Assembly: GCA_020746875.1 (NCBI GenBank)
Contig: JAGTJL010000008.1
Span: 1,240,001-1,304,000 of the forward strand
Origin: Rhexocercosporidium sp. MPI-PUGE-AT-0058
Taxonomy: Eukaryota; Ascomycota; Leotiomycetes; Helotiales
Direction: 5' to 3'
DNA: 64,000 nucleotides
How positions within the stretch are numbered: position 1 is the first letter of the stretch; each line of letters opens with the position of its first letter. The translations under genes and the position numbers were made by a program. A model generated the notes under the pieces. It saw nothing but the letters and a program-made list of their open reading frames with translations, ran no database searches and was not told where the DNA came from. This document shows, in pieces, positions 1-12,500 of the stretch.

Positions 1-773
1 TGGTTACTGGCCTCTCCTCTTCGGCCTGTATGCGAGTGCAATGCTTGGGTTGTTTGCATACTTGCATACTTGCATGCGTGAATTGTGTATTGCATAGCTT
101 CAAGTGACCCGATGCAAAGACCGAGTGTAGTATTGTGGCATAGATAGGGTACATAGTCTTCATGGCCAGAACTCGTGGGAGAATGTCTGCCCCGCTACAC
201 TCCCCAGATGGTTGAGGAGGCATCGCGGGGCAAGTGTCAAAGATTGCCGTCGTACCAATGAGGGTGCGAGATTATTTGACTGCGGCTGGCTGAACCTAAT
301 CCAGCAGGTTGACTTTTCAAACGGCACCAGATTCTCAATATCTGCCCACTTTCTGGCCAGCCACCGTTCTGCTGGGGTCGGTCGAAGGGCTCCCGAGTCC
401 ATCCAATGCCTGTACCATCGCATTCCGAGAGAATACCTTTTGATCTCATGCACGATTTGATTGTCCGTTCTTCCACGCCGAGGGCCATCGAGCTTTTGAG
501 GAAGCATCTCTTTTCATCCCGGTGCCAAGGGAAACACACCTCTTAAGCACCCTTTCAACCCACACTATTGACCTTTTCAAGCACAAATGCCCCTCTTTCC
601 TCACTCTTACCTCCACACCTCGTCATCAACAGACCCTGAAGAAGGCTTATATCTTGTCGATCCCCTTCGTCCATTCCCCAATCGATAACATCAATTGCAA
701 TCTCAGCCCCAACTCCCTCCTCTTCGACTTGGTCTTTACACACATCAGCACATAATCTCGAAACATACTGAAG
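1..773. other. Upstream region of the bHLH gene
   Basis: This stretch is upstream of the bHLH start codon. The last 230 bases are rich in C and T with many CACC/CTTCC runs, as is common in leaders of filamentous ascomycete genes. The only other item of note is a 115-codon open frame on the minus strand, listed separately. I see no TATA box that stands out. Confidence 0.5.
160..507 (-). CDS. Possible small protein, unrecognised
   Basis: This is an ATG-started open frame of 115 codons on the minus strand, divergent to the bHLH gene. The first 75 codons look protein-like: charged and helix-prone, with Trp/Arg-rich stretches such as RWYRHW and ERWLARKWADIE. The last 40 residues look random. It may be a first exon whose real splice donor lies inside the frame, or a chance frame. 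I do not recognise a family and no function is proposed. Only the open frame and its composition support it. Confidence 0.25.
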   Translation of the reverse strand: MLPQKLDGPRRGRTDNQIVHEIKRYSLGMRWYRHWMDSGALRPTPAERWLARKWADIENLVPFEKSTCWIRFSQPQSNNLAPSLVRRQSLTLAPRCLLNHLGSVAGQTFSHEFWP

Positions 774-1961
774 ATGCCTTCAAGAAACTTGAGCTTTCGC
801 CAAACCAACAGCAGCGGCATACAAATCACGCCCAGAGGTCTCGTCAATCCAGACACCAATGTCTTCGATAAGGCTTTCAACGAAGGGCTCGGCATAGAGG
901 AATGGGACGATTGGATGCGTTGGGAGGGCGCAACGACGGAAGTCCTCCCTACCCCGGTTGAAAATTGCGAGAATTTGGAGAGCAGTATTTCGTCTCCAGA
1001 AACCTGGGCAATGGGCCTCGAGACCACAGGCGTCGATATGTCGACAAAATACGCTGTTGCGACCGAATTTCCATTTACGGATGCCCCGTTTGAATTCGAA
1101 GACACCCCCCCAACATCGGCGAGCTCCATGATCGGCCCAAATGTTCCCTCCTACTACCCCACGACCACATCATATCCAGCACTAGGACAGGTCCAGCAAG
1201 AACTTCGCAGATCGTACCGAGGATTTTCTTCTCTCACCGAAGCAGAAGAACGAAGCCTGCAGGACATTGCAATGCCATACAATGCCCTTTCAAACATCAA
1301 GATTACGTCTGCACCTCCTTCGCCAGCAGAATCTCAATCACTCTCCCCTTCCGCCGAGCCAGAAGTACGCACACGCAAGAACAACAAGCGCAAATCCATC
1401 GACCCAGGAGAACTACCAAGCAACACACTCTGCCAATCAAGAAAGCGAGGTCACAACGCCATCGAAAAGAGATACCGAACAAACCTGAACGCGAAGATCG
1501 AATCACTTCGAGAAGGTGTACCGTCTCTCTGCGGACCAAATGATAATAACGGCGAAGAAGATTCTGACGGCGAGGGGGACGATAAATCCAGCCAGCAGAA
1601 GTACGGGAAAGCCGCCATATTGACGAGAGCCCTCGAATACATCCAGCATCTGGAGAAGACCACCAAAAGACTTGGTAGCGAGGTCGATACTTTGCAGACA
1701 CGCGTAGGAGCATTTGAAAAGCTGGCCATGAATGGGAGCATGAACTCGAATGGCAATGGCATGGGAGAAACGAACAGGCCAGCCTTGACGAAGAGCGAAA
1801 CTCTTGAAAGCATTCAAGCAGGTACGTGACCCATCAAGTCGATACGAGCAGAACCCACAAGCTAACAATGACCAGACTTCCAACAGATCCAATCTAAGCA
1901 GAAAGTGGTGACTGGACCAGCCACGAAGAGACGAGGCTCGAGACAGACAAAGCCTTCATGA
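774..1961 (+). CDS. SREBP-type bHLH transcription factor (soluble, SrbB/Tye7-like)
   Basis: Two exons, 774-1821 and 1876-1961, give about 395 residues. The 54-bp intron (GTACGTG donor, GCTAAC branch, CCAG acceptor) restores the frame and leads to a basic tail. The bHLH starts near residue 223. The basic region reads HNAIEKRYR, and Tyr234 replaces the Arg of ordinary bHLH proteins; that Tyr is the hallmark of the SREBP class, which can bind both SRE and E-box DNA. A long acidic loop separates helix 1 from helix 2 (around YGKAAILTRALEYIQHLE), followed by a short leucine-zipper-like helix. The N-terminal half is Ser/Thr/Pro-rich and acidic, suggesting an activation region. No transmembrane segments are present, so this is not a membrane-bound Sre1/SrbA. 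By family it resembles short soluble regulators of hypoxia, glycolysis or development (SrbB, Tye7). The exact orthologue is an inference. Confidence 0.85.
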
Positions 1962-2782
1962 AGTAATTTGAGAGAAAAGGCAATTTGGAATTAGAAAAAC
2001 GAGAGAGCAACAAGTTCCTCGGCGCAGAGGTGTACACGGATGGGGATTTTTGGGTGGCTAAGGATTGGCGGTTGGCGAACAACGCATGTGCTTCAGGACA
2101 GCGAGTGACAGCATCACAAGAAACACGAACAGAATGATGAAATTATACCATGCCAGCTGATTCAGTACAAATATCCTTGTTGTGACACAAGTGTAGAGAG
2201 AGAAGGAAGAGACGACGTTACAAGAAACTTGTATTAGTCTTGCCGTAGCCGAGAATCCAACCCCAAAATAGCAAGAGCGAGTGGCTATCACAGATCATTA
2301 CCACCCACGCGACCCAGCCTCTCATGCTGCCGAAAGAACTTTGTCCTCAAGTCAATCAAGTCAAAATGAGGCATGTAGACCCTTGATCCTCACTTGACCC
2401 CAGTGAATACCCGTGAAATTTCGAGGCTTTATTTACCCCCGCTCGCTTAATCTTGGTAACCATTCAGGAGCTGGAGCTATAAGATTCAAAACTTCGGTTG
2501 CTGAACCCCAGTTTTGCAAGATACGAAGAAGGAAGAACTGGACATCCACTTTTCCCTCCTTTTCTCGCAGTTGGATACACTCCCCGCTGAAGCCATCGAC
2601 AAATGGGAAACAAACGAGGGTTGCTAGAAGTGCGAGTCTCAGAATGTCTTCTATGGTACATACCTAGACATCCCACGATTACAGTTTTCATACCACACCC
2701 CAGGACCATCTCATCTATCTATTACGTGAAAGTAAAAGAGAAACTGAATTTAGTGAGAGTCAATGGACACGTTTATCTGCCT

Positions 2783-2855
2783 AGCGATGACAGCGCTCGC
2801 TCTGAGCGCCGTGAGCGATACCAGCGACCGAAGCGAGCCCAGCGCTGCGAGCGTT
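2783..2855. repeat. AGCG/CGCT-rich patch with short hairpin
   Basis: About 70 bases are packed with AGCG and its complement CGCT. The patch includes a perfect 6-bp inverted repeat, GCGCTC at 2793-2798 and GAGCGC at 2804-2809, with a 5-base loop. Composition is sharply more GC-rich than the flanks. It could be the remnant end of a transposon or just a low-complexity patch. Confidence 0.4.
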
Positions 2856-3291
2856 AGACTAATACATCTCTCCGACGGATGCCCTGTGCCCTAGAAGGGC
2901 AGTCCAGCAACGATTCATGTCACGACAGACCATCTGATAACTTAGATATACTTCCTATCAAAAAATATGTCTGCTTCAACCATCCGGTACAATATCACTC
3001 AAACGCATACACACATTTATATCCCCAAACAGAAACCAGTCCCGCAATCTGACCGAACACAAAATTCCCATCTTCCACATCCGTCCATACTGAAAAGCCT
3101 AACCTTAACGCAGGAAGCAGACTCTAGAACCACAAAGATCTCAATTACTCAACCAAGGAAAGAAGCAGCCCCCCTCTCCCTCTGGCCGCCCTCCATTCCC
3201 TCCCTAACTAACATCTACCAAGAAACCCACCACCCCGCACATCACCATCACCATCACCAAAACATGACACAATGAAAGAGACGAATCCCTG

Positions 3292-3292
<1 letters not shown>

Positions 3293-3349
<57 letters not shown>
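3293..3349. repeat. (CT)n microsatellite
   Basis: This is an uninterrupted CT dinucleotide tract of 57 bases (28.5 units). Just downstream, at about 3403-3440, the nonamer CTCATCCAC is repeated three times and then decays into CATCT repeats. The tract lies between two convergent genes, so it is more likely spacer than promoter. Confidence 0.95.
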
Positions 3350-3352
<3 letters not shown>

Positions 3353-4385
3353 CCAAACCCAAGATCCGTCGTTCTCGGCCTATTCTGCTTGCCCTGCCTC
3401 ACCCACCTCATCCACCTCATCCACCTCATCTCATCTCATCTGAAGTTTCCCTCTCGTCGTTTACTTACCAACCTTATATCTTATCTATTATGCCACACAT
3501 GAGCCCGGACTCGAATGGGTAATACACAGAACAGACATTCACCAAATCACCAGTGAACATCACATCAAAGCTTCTCTCATACGTCTCACATGACCCCCAA
3601 ACGTCCCTATTTCAAAGATACTCTTTCATTTGCACATCGTTTAGCAGTTAGGAGATCAAAAATAGTCAAACTCCATTTCGTTGATTCCATTCCATTCCTT
3701 GCACACCTCCCAATCCCATAAGCAGAGGCAGTTATGATAGCAATTGACTTCCCTCCTTCCCTCATTTCTCCCCTAAGCAGTAAGGAAAAAGCCGTGATGT
3801 AGTTTCCCACCTCACAGCCCAACCCATCCGCTTGCACACTCCCCCCAAGGAAAGAAGGAATAACTGCGTGCCCATAAAACAAGCCATATATACAAATGCA
3901 ACCCAGCCAGCCAGTCCCAAAAAAGAACACACAAAAATTTAGCCCACGATCGATTCGATTTGATGAATGCATATTATGCCAGTGTTGCGTTGCGTTGTGT
4001 TGTGCGCCAGTCAGTCGTCCACGCCGTCGTTTGCATGCGTGTGTGCCTTTTCTCTCTACTTCGCGGATCCTCTCGTCCCAGAGCAAAAAGCCCAGGATCA
4101 AAATCCCTCCGAAGAAGCTGCACCAGCCAGCTCCTTCACACCATTTGAAATGCCTCGTTGCTGCAAAAGAAACAGGAGAAACTCTTCGACGACCAAAGTC
4201 CGCTGCGGTGCGCTGTGGAATGTCTCTCTCCCCCCCTCACGTAAATGTCGATTGCATACGAGCAGCAAAGCAAACAGGTAACTTTTCTCTGCGTCTCGCA
4301 AAAAAACAAGGAATGGTCTATACTCAAACAAAGCTACCGTCTTCTGAAAGTAATAGAAGACGGTTTACTGACAGATGTAAACTCC

Positions 4386-6451
4386 TCAATGGTCATATCG
4401 TCCGTTATTCAGATCCTCAGTTTGGTGGTCATCCCCATCGTGATGTAGTGTAACGGAGTTGAACTCCTCGAATGGATCTAAGACCTCGCCACCTGGTGTT
4501 GCCAAACCAGAATCGAGAGGCACTCCTTTGGGAATGGGCATCATTGCTCTACCTCCACTAATATCGACACTCTCGCTCTCCTTCACATTGCGGAAGTTGA
4601 CTGTGTCGATACCTCGTCCTTGGTGTGGGATCATTGGTGGCTTCATGTGTCGAATGAGAGCCCATTGGGTGGTGCGGAAGAAGGGGTGGGTTTTGACATC
4701 AGAAGCTCCTGCTCGAGCGCCGAGTCGGCGATTCTCGTCCTTAATGAGGAGTTTCCTAATCAGGGATTTGCACAAACTGTCAATGTATTAGCAAGCTGCA
4801 TCCAGAAATGAAGCTCTAGGACTTACTTAGAAATTTGTGGAGTTCCAGAGTGCTCTGGGAACGGAACATCATCTCTCAGGATATTGGCAAAGGTCGCGTT
4901 ACGGTTCTTTCCCTTGAAAGGAGTTGTTCCATACAACATCTCATAAATCAAGATACCCAAAGTCCACCAATCTACCGCACTGGTATGTCCACATCCCTTA
5001 ATAACCTCAGGCGCAATGTATTCCTCCGTTCCTACAAACGAGTTCGTCCGGAAATTGTTTATGCAGGACTTCGTATCGATCGTTGGTAGTGAGTTGACAT
5101 TTGCACCATTTCGGCCAAGAATCATAGTGGGCTTTCCACCTGGGTCGGACTGCTTGGAAAGATCGAAATCTGATAACATGATGTGTCCTGACTGATGGAG
5201 CAAAATATCTAATACAGTTAGCAAGGCACCGACTCAGAAACGGGGGAACTTGCTCTCTGGCTTCAGATCTCTGTAGATGAAACCCATCAGATGAAGATAT
5301 TCCAAAGCAGCTGTGACCTCTGCAGCATAGAATCTAGCATCGTCTTCTGGTATGCACTTTCCAGGGCGAGTCTGCAGGGCTCGGAAGAACTCTCCACCAC
5401 TGCAGTACTCCATACACAGATAGAGATGATCCTCCGATTGGAAAGAGTGGTATAGGGTAACGATGAACGGATGATTGCTCGTGGCTAAGATTTCCTGCTC
5501 CGCCAAAGCTCTCTTGATCTTATTCCGCTTGATCATCTCTTTCTTGCTCAACACTGTCATTTGTCAGCCAGATCCCACCTTCACAAGTTGCAAATACACA
5601 CCCTTCATAGCATACAACCTGCTGCTCTTCTTCTCTCGCACCAGATACACCTTTCCAACATCTCCCTTCCCAATCAACTTAATCTTATCGAAGCTTCCTG
5701 GTCCGACCTCCACATTCCGTACTTTGATGGAATTCGAGCTGTATGTCCTCCTAAAAGCCATCGCATTTCGCAGATTGGGTGGTTGCAAAGCTCCTAGGCT
5801 ATCTTGTGTAGACGCACCGAGAGTGGCTCCATTTGTCTTGGGGTCCACCAAGGATAACATGCTGGTGCTGGCATTATGTGCCAATGGCTCCTTACCAAGC
5901 TCAGCTGTGGCAGGTCTATCACCGCTTCCTTTACCTTTTGAGAAGAGACCCTGTGCATTTGGAGCACTGGCTACCCTCCTCAACTTCCGTGCCAGCTCCT
6001 CCTTCCCAGCGATTGTGGCTTGATCGTTGGCACCTGAGACGGCATCAACTTTAAAGGTCGGGGTATCAGGTGGACTCGGAGGCACCGAACCTTCATTGTG
6101 GTGTCGTAACGCAGGAGGTCCCTGATGTGCAAAGTATGGGTTGGCATGAGCCGTAGGACTGACTCCATCATCCAAGGCATTGCCCTCACTGGCCACGGTC
6201 GTAGATCGATTACGCCCTGAGCCGGGAAAGAACTTGGACTGTCGGAAGGAGCTCTTGCTCTCGGATTTCATCGAGCCATCCTTCTTCTCATCATTGCTGC
6301 CCAGACTATTGATCCGGAAGAAGTTCTTCAGCTTCTGCGGGAACGGGCTGTGGCCGTTGGTGTGCTTGTTGGACGACATCGAGATACCCGAGAAGGCTCG
6401 TTTCTCGTTGGGGATCGAGGTCGGGGACGAGCCGTGAAAGAGAGCCGTCAT
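4386..6451 (-). CDS. nrc-2: AGC protein kinase NRC-2 / Fpk1-Kin82 type
   Basis: Four exons on the minus strand (6451-5602, 5553-5254, 5208-4827, 4776-4386) encode 640 residues, close to Neurospora NRC-2. The N-terminal 250 residues are Ser-rich and disordered. The kinase domain then begins, with the Gly-rich loop GKGDVGKVY, Lys283 in YAMK, the catalytic loop YRDLKPEN (Asp379) and an AGC activation segment ending in APEV. As in known Fpk/NRC-2 kinases, HRD is YRD and DFG is DFD (397-399). The family phosphorylates phospholipid flippases at the plasma membrane; in Neurospora nrc-2 represses conidiation. Intron 2 (5209-5253, 45 bp) uses a GC donor, GCAAGT, instead of GT, and the frame and conserved residues require it. 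The other introns are 48 and 50 bp with GT-AG ends. Confidence 0.95.
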
Positions 6452-9400
6452 CGAGCATTCGCAGCAGCGTTAACAACAGCTGCAACGCGGTACTCGATTG
6501 AGTAGCTGTCGAGTAGGAGTTGGGAGAGGAATGGAGGAAGTGTGGTGAATGATGGAAGGTCGTCTTGTCTTGTTGCCGTTGACAGTCAGTGGTCGTTGGA
6601 CCGTGCCTCGTAGTCACTTATCAATCACGCCGATATTTTTCCTCAGCCTACAGTAGAGGTGAGCCCGCAAGAAAAAGTGGCTCTGGGTTTCGGGGGTCGT
6701 GGCGCAGCCTGGTGGGAGCGGTGCTGGTGCTATCGCTACTGGGCCATCTGGATTCTGTGAACTCAGGGGGCCGCGAGTCTGCTGATGAAGTGACTGATTA
6801 CAACAGAGGAGAGGAGCAGAGGTGCAAACACGACACTATTCGGGGATTTGGAGAAAGAGTTGGGGGAGATCGATTGGTGGGTGGGTGCACGGGGATGGGA
6901 CAGGATAGGATAGGACAGGACAGGACAGGACACTTTCTTGGACCTGTCGGTCGCTGCTGCTTTGCTGGTATCTCGGGGCGGATTATCAATAGGGAAACTG
7001 CGTGCTGGTAGGAGTGGGAATGGGAGTGGGAGGGAGTGGGAGGGAGTGGGAGACGCCTGAACGGGCCAGAAAGGGGACGATCCGACGGTCTCGCCGCTGC
7101 TGCTACTGCTCCTCTCGCACAAGAAACACAAGAGAACTCTCAATTAATCGTTCATCCTATCAATTACCAGTCGTTGATTGGCTGTCGGTGTTAAGGTTGT
7201 GAAAGAGGATGAGACAATATGGTACTTTAGTCGAGAAGGATCCGGATTCAAGAAGACAGCAATAGCCTGACAGTATCATATTGGCAAGTCCAGCAAAGGA
7301 AGGGGGAATCAATTCTTACAAGGACGAATCAAAGCCAGCAAGGAACAACTGCAATCCGTACAATCCTATGGCATTGACTTTCTTCTCCGAAAGCGTGGTC
7401 CGCTCTTCACGCTCTATTGCCGCCATGCAGTGCCAATAGCTCAGCCCTCTCCCTCGGAAGCAGCAACCAAAGCCTTGGAACCGGATGCAATTCTCATCAC
7501 GGTAAACCCCTACCGTATTTGATTCTTAAATAATGACAATAACATCCCGTTTAATTCTCGTAATAATCGAAATACAAACTATTGGTGCTCCCAATCAAAA
7601 ACTCTACTTCTTGCCCTTTTCACCTCCTCATCGGCCCCTCTCCCGCCGCCTACAGTATGCCAAGCATCACTCTCGCCGGCCTCCTATCCGCCTCCTCCAT
7701 CTCCTCTCCTCTCCTCTCTCCCATCCAGCCCGGCAAAAGACATCTCCACACAGCTGCAGCCACCAGCACCAACACACTCACCCACTACTGTAGTCAAGTT
7801 CTCGATAATTCGTCAATTCCCCTTCCCTCCACTTGCCTTTGTCCCTTCCAACCACAAACTCGCCCACCCACCATATCCCGACAAAATCCCCAAACAGCGG
7901 AAAGCCCGTACCGTCAAACGCTCTCCCCTCCTTAGCATACATAGCCTCGGAATATCCCCACGCACACACACATGTGCATCCTACTGGAAAGCATGCACTT
8001 CGGTTTCCCCCAAGCAGAAGCATTACCAATCCAATCCTCTCCAATCCATCTCATCCCCAATGATCTCATCCTCCCAAGACAGGGGTCTCCTCCTCCTCAT
8101 CCTCTCCAACCCCGCAAAATCCATCGTACAGTAAAGTACAAGTAAGTAGTATCTTACGAGGTCGAGTTACGCTCAACATAAGATAGATCCTTGTCCAACG
8201 TGACAGAAGAACAACAACAACACCACCACCACAGTACAAAATCCTCAACCAACTACAACATTCCCCAAACGAAGCAAAGAAACGACAAACAACATTTTTT
8301 ATTTTTTGTACATGTTCTTCTCCCACACACTCCTCCCGTACTAGGTTGAAACCCCCTCCCAAAAATCCCCCTCCCGTCCCTCCTAGATAGAGCCGACGCT
8401 AAGCCCAAACCCCCAATTGAATTCCATTCCTTCTCCTTCTCCTTCTCCTTCCCTTCCAGAACAAAAATCGCCACCACCAAACATCCACATCACACCACAC
8501 CACTCCACTCCCAAAAACCCACAACTCACTTCACATGCATTTCAGATTCCGGGACGGGTCCCCAATATCAACATACACCCCCCTCCTCATTACCTCCTCC
8601 TTAAAAAACCATACCTACCCACCTACCGAATCTAGAATCCTCAAAATGACTCCCCTCTGTAAAAGACCTGCCCTCATATGTACAGTTACAGTACAGTGCA
8701 GTACGGTAAAGACACTTCCGGTCCACATGTACTGTACCGCACGATACGAGTTCGGAGAAGAAAGAGAAAGAAAAAGCTTCGGATCCCAACCAAAACAAAA
8801 CCCCTCATGCACAATGTGACTTTTAACTTGACTTGTGTGGGTAAGTGCAGATGCAGGCACACTAACTCACCTCATCGCCTCGATGGCTGGAAGGCCCGCT
8901 GATTGGATGATGGCTACTAGTAAATCATAGGTTGGCTTCTAGAACTCCTAGACGATGAACTTTCGAAAATCTGGAGACTGCTTGGTCGTCTGTGGCTGTG
9001 CATGACCTCTTACTCTAGTGTTTGCTTAGAGGCATCCAAAGATCAACTCACCTCACCTAGCGGCTTTGCATGCATTTCATATTTTTGACAGTGTTCTATT
9101 CTTGACCTATCACCTTAACCAGCAACCCCTCTTCTCTTAATCTAGTATCTTTACCATTAGAAGAGCATAGGGGATACCAGTAGCAGTATCTCTGACCCTC
9201 CCCTATCGTAACCACCATATTCCCCCTCAATCCGAAGAGGAGACAAAATAATCCTACAGCAGGCCACTATCATGAAAGAAAAGCGAAAAGATGCAATATC
9301 GCTGTAGTCCTGTGAACGATACATGTATCGAGACTCGTATGAAATGAAGCATCTTTCTGCGCCAGGTCCAGAGAGGAGAAAATAACCGTATGTGAGGCAT

Positions 9401-9581
9401 CAAACCATCAAGATTGAGGTACGGAACACCACGAACCCGAAGCCTAGCCAGATAGAACCATACAACCCCTACAATACTGAAATCAAGAACGTTCGAATGC
9501 CGAAAGAAGCAATGATACACGAGAAGCGAACGAGAAGACCCGAGACCGAACTCTGGAAAGTTGAATGAGAATATCAACCAT
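6452..9581. other. Long intergenic region upstream of nrc-2
   Basis: The 3.1 kb between the nrc-2 start and the 3' end of the next minus-strand gene must hold the kinase promoter and leader. It contains pentanucleotide and decamer minisatellites (6898-6932, 7011-7052), a CCTTCT hexamer run (8428-8457) and a cluster of GTAC-containing repeats near 8680-8740. The open frames here are C/T-rich and lack protein-like composition. I see no supportable gene. Confidence 0.5.
6898..7052. repeat. GGACA/GGATA and GGGAGT minisatellites
   Basis: Two short tandem arrays are present. At 6898-6932 the pentamer GGACA/GGATA is repeated about seven times. At 7011-7052 units of GGGAGT and GGGAGGGAGT are repeated. 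They are purine-rich on the plus strand and lie 450-600 bp upstream of the nrc-2 start codon, so they could sit within its promoter. Confidence 0.85.
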
Positions 9582-12500
9582 CTACCACTCCTCGCCAGCT
9601 TGGACAGGTCCACGAGCTGTGGTGTTGGAGTTCCAACCTGCATCAATAGTAGCCTTCTCTGTCTCATAGCCCTTTGCGCTGACATATCGCAAGTATTCGG
9701 TCGCACTCATAGACTCGGGAGCAGGTGTGCCATTGCGTTCATACCTATCTTGGCTGATGGGACGGTTCTCGGACTGCAAGTTCGTGACCTTGGCTGAAGC
9801 TGATTTATAAGGAACGTAATCGGCGGGAGCCAGAGACGCAGCTGCTGATCCACGGTATTGAGGCAAGTATCCTTGGGCAGTGGCAGATGAAATGGTTCCC
9901 GATAAAGGAGTGCCAGCCCGTCCCTCGTTCTTCAGCATCTTCTGAAGAAACATGGTCTGCTCATCAGCGCTTAGAAAGGTTAGCTTTGCCTCTTTGTGGC
10001 TCGGGGGTTAAGGAATCTTACTTCTTAACGTTTTCAACTCGCTCTTCGAGTAATTTACCAGGCTTTGGAGAGACGTGATCACCATTCGCACGAGGGGAGA
10101 GGTTGATCTCGACAGTTGACCCGGTTCTGTGCGTACCACTCGTGGTAGAATCGACGCTGATGACGCTGTTCTCGCTCTTGTGATGTTGAGAATCACGACC
10201 AGCTGGTTGCCATGAATCATCAGACTTAGCGTCGTCGACATCTTCCTCGGCCTCCTCAAAGAATGAAGCATTTTGAGGGGTAACTGGCGCATCATCTTGC
10301 TCTCTGCTGAAGCGTACAACAGTTGGCTTTGGAGATGGTGATCTATAACCGGGGCATCCCTTCTCCATGAATAGCTGTGAGAAATCGAGCTCAACAGGTC
10401 GTCGAAGGACTTTCTCATCTACAGCTATATCCGGATTGCGACCGTGGGTTGTATCGCGAGACCAGCGATTTTGCAATCCTTGGCTAGAAGTTGATGAGTT
10501 CTGCTGCGAGGTTCCTCTGTTCTTGGCGTCTGTGAAGACCGGTTGAGGGATTGGCTTCAAGTAGGCAATGTCGTTGGAAGGAAGACGGAAAGGGTACAGC
10601 TTCTCGTTCTCGTTCTCGGGTTCAGTGATTCCATGGGTTTCGGCCGACTTGACGGGAGCTAGACTGGCAGCCTTCTTGATGGGAGAAGGCGGATAGAAAT
10701 CCTTTCCATCGAATTTTGGCAATCCACTCTGGACAGATCGAGGCGCCTTTCCCCAATACAAGTATCGAGCACGAACTTCATCATCTGTTAATGGCCGAGA
10801 GTAGACAAGATCGTGGGCGCTGGCTACCTGAGCATTGACCCCAGCTGGGAGAGTACCAATGAGGTAAGGGACGGTTTCAGAAGACTGCGCAAGAGCATTT
10901 GATTTGTTTGGAAGAGCCTGAGCATTGGAAGTGCTGCTGCGTTGGTACGTCCGAGGCTGTTCAACATTAGGGTCTTGACGAGGGGCTTCGCTGGCTGTTG
11001 GCTTTGGGATGTAACCTCTGTCTGCGCCAAACTTGAAGCCAGTACGATTCCAGTCAGTGGTAGACAATGCCATCAAACGAGCTGCAATCTCAGCATGAGT
11101 CTCCTCGGGTTCGTTACCCTCAATCGCGGAGGTTGAACGCGACAGATGCTTTGCGGGCTTTGGCTGCAATGATTGAACAGCTGGAGTGATTGTAGTGCGC
11201 GAGCGTGGTTGGAATGGAGGAGCCATTGCAGCTGCAATGCTCAACTTCGACTTGGATGACAACTCTGAACGCGTAACAACATCGCTGTCGCCCTTGGCCG
11301 AGCTCTTCGTAACAACTATTCCTTGGAAGCTTTCAGATGAAGATCGAGCGGAATTGTGCTCTCCAAATGAGCCACCAGACTTGTCGCCACGGCGGCTAGT
11401 ATCAGTGACATGGCCTTCGCGGCGAAGATGAACTTGAAGAAGATCCTCCATGTGATCGATCTGAGCAAGCAGACCTGTGCGTTGTTGTTCTAGGAGGGCC
11501 TTATCAACTCTGTGATTGTCACTGGCTAGAAGAGTTCCGACGTGGTGGAGGTGAGCTTGTAAAACTTGAATCTGGGATTTCATGTAGTCCGAAGGAGCGA
11601 TGAGACCAGGCATGGGCATGAAAGACATGAGATTCTCGGAGCCTTGAACTCCACTTGGCATACCCAACGATGAGGATTGCTGAGCAGCTCCAAATGGCAT
11701 GGGATTTGGTGAAGCGGCAAACTGGATGGGCACTGCAGAAGGCATGAGGCCAGCTGGTTGATGGGGAATTTGAGGGAAGAAGTTCGGGTTTCCAAGCATA
11801 CCCATGGGAACAGGGATAGCATTTGGAGGAGGTTGACTTCCGTAAGGAACTGGATAGACGACCTGGCCATTGTAGGTGAAAGGCTTGGTCTGATCAAACT
11901 GAGTGGGGGGAGAAATCTTGATCTGCTGAGACTTGACGCCCGGAAGTTGTGAGCCAAGAGATGACTTTGGATGTTGTTCAGTTGGGCCAGGGCCATAGAA
12001 ACCGGTAGATGGAACAGGCATGATGGGGAAGCCAACCACGGAAGATTGCGTTGGAAAGCTGTATGGGGGCAAGAGACCGCCAGGAGCCTGCGAGAATGCT
12101 GAAGACGCGTCTTGGACCCAAGAGACTGGTTCGGGGGACTTGTACTCGAGCTCAGCCTTGTCAGCGTTGGACTCGAAAGGTAAAGCAACTGGAGATCGAG
12201 TATTTGGGACAATTCGGCCACCTGCTGTGACGCGTACGTGAGAGGGCGACACAACAGCTCTGTAGAACTTTTGGAAGTTTTCTGATTGTTGCGCAGCGAA
12301 GCCAGTTGGTGCAGAGTGTGGTTGGGAAGATCGATCTGAGTTGTCACGTCTTCTGAAGTTCCAGTGAATCTGACGGGTGTCTTGGACTCTGCCAAAGTCG
12401 ACGAGAGAACGGGAGTCACTTTGCTCTGAAGATTCGGTAATGTCCTTCCTACCAAGTTGACGTGCAGCAGGTTTGTTCGTAATGTCGGCGAGATGTGCGG

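Larger units (their letters stand above)
1962..4385. other. Convergent intergenic region, bHLH to nrc-2
   Basis: This 2.4-kb spacer lies between the 3' end of the bHLH gene and the 3' end of the kinase gene. It carries probable 3' UTRs, an AGCG-rich patch at about 2783-2855, a long CT microsatellite and short CTCATCCAC repeats (both listed separately). Several open frames of 60-185 codons occur, but none has convincing composition or splice support. Confidence 0.5.
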
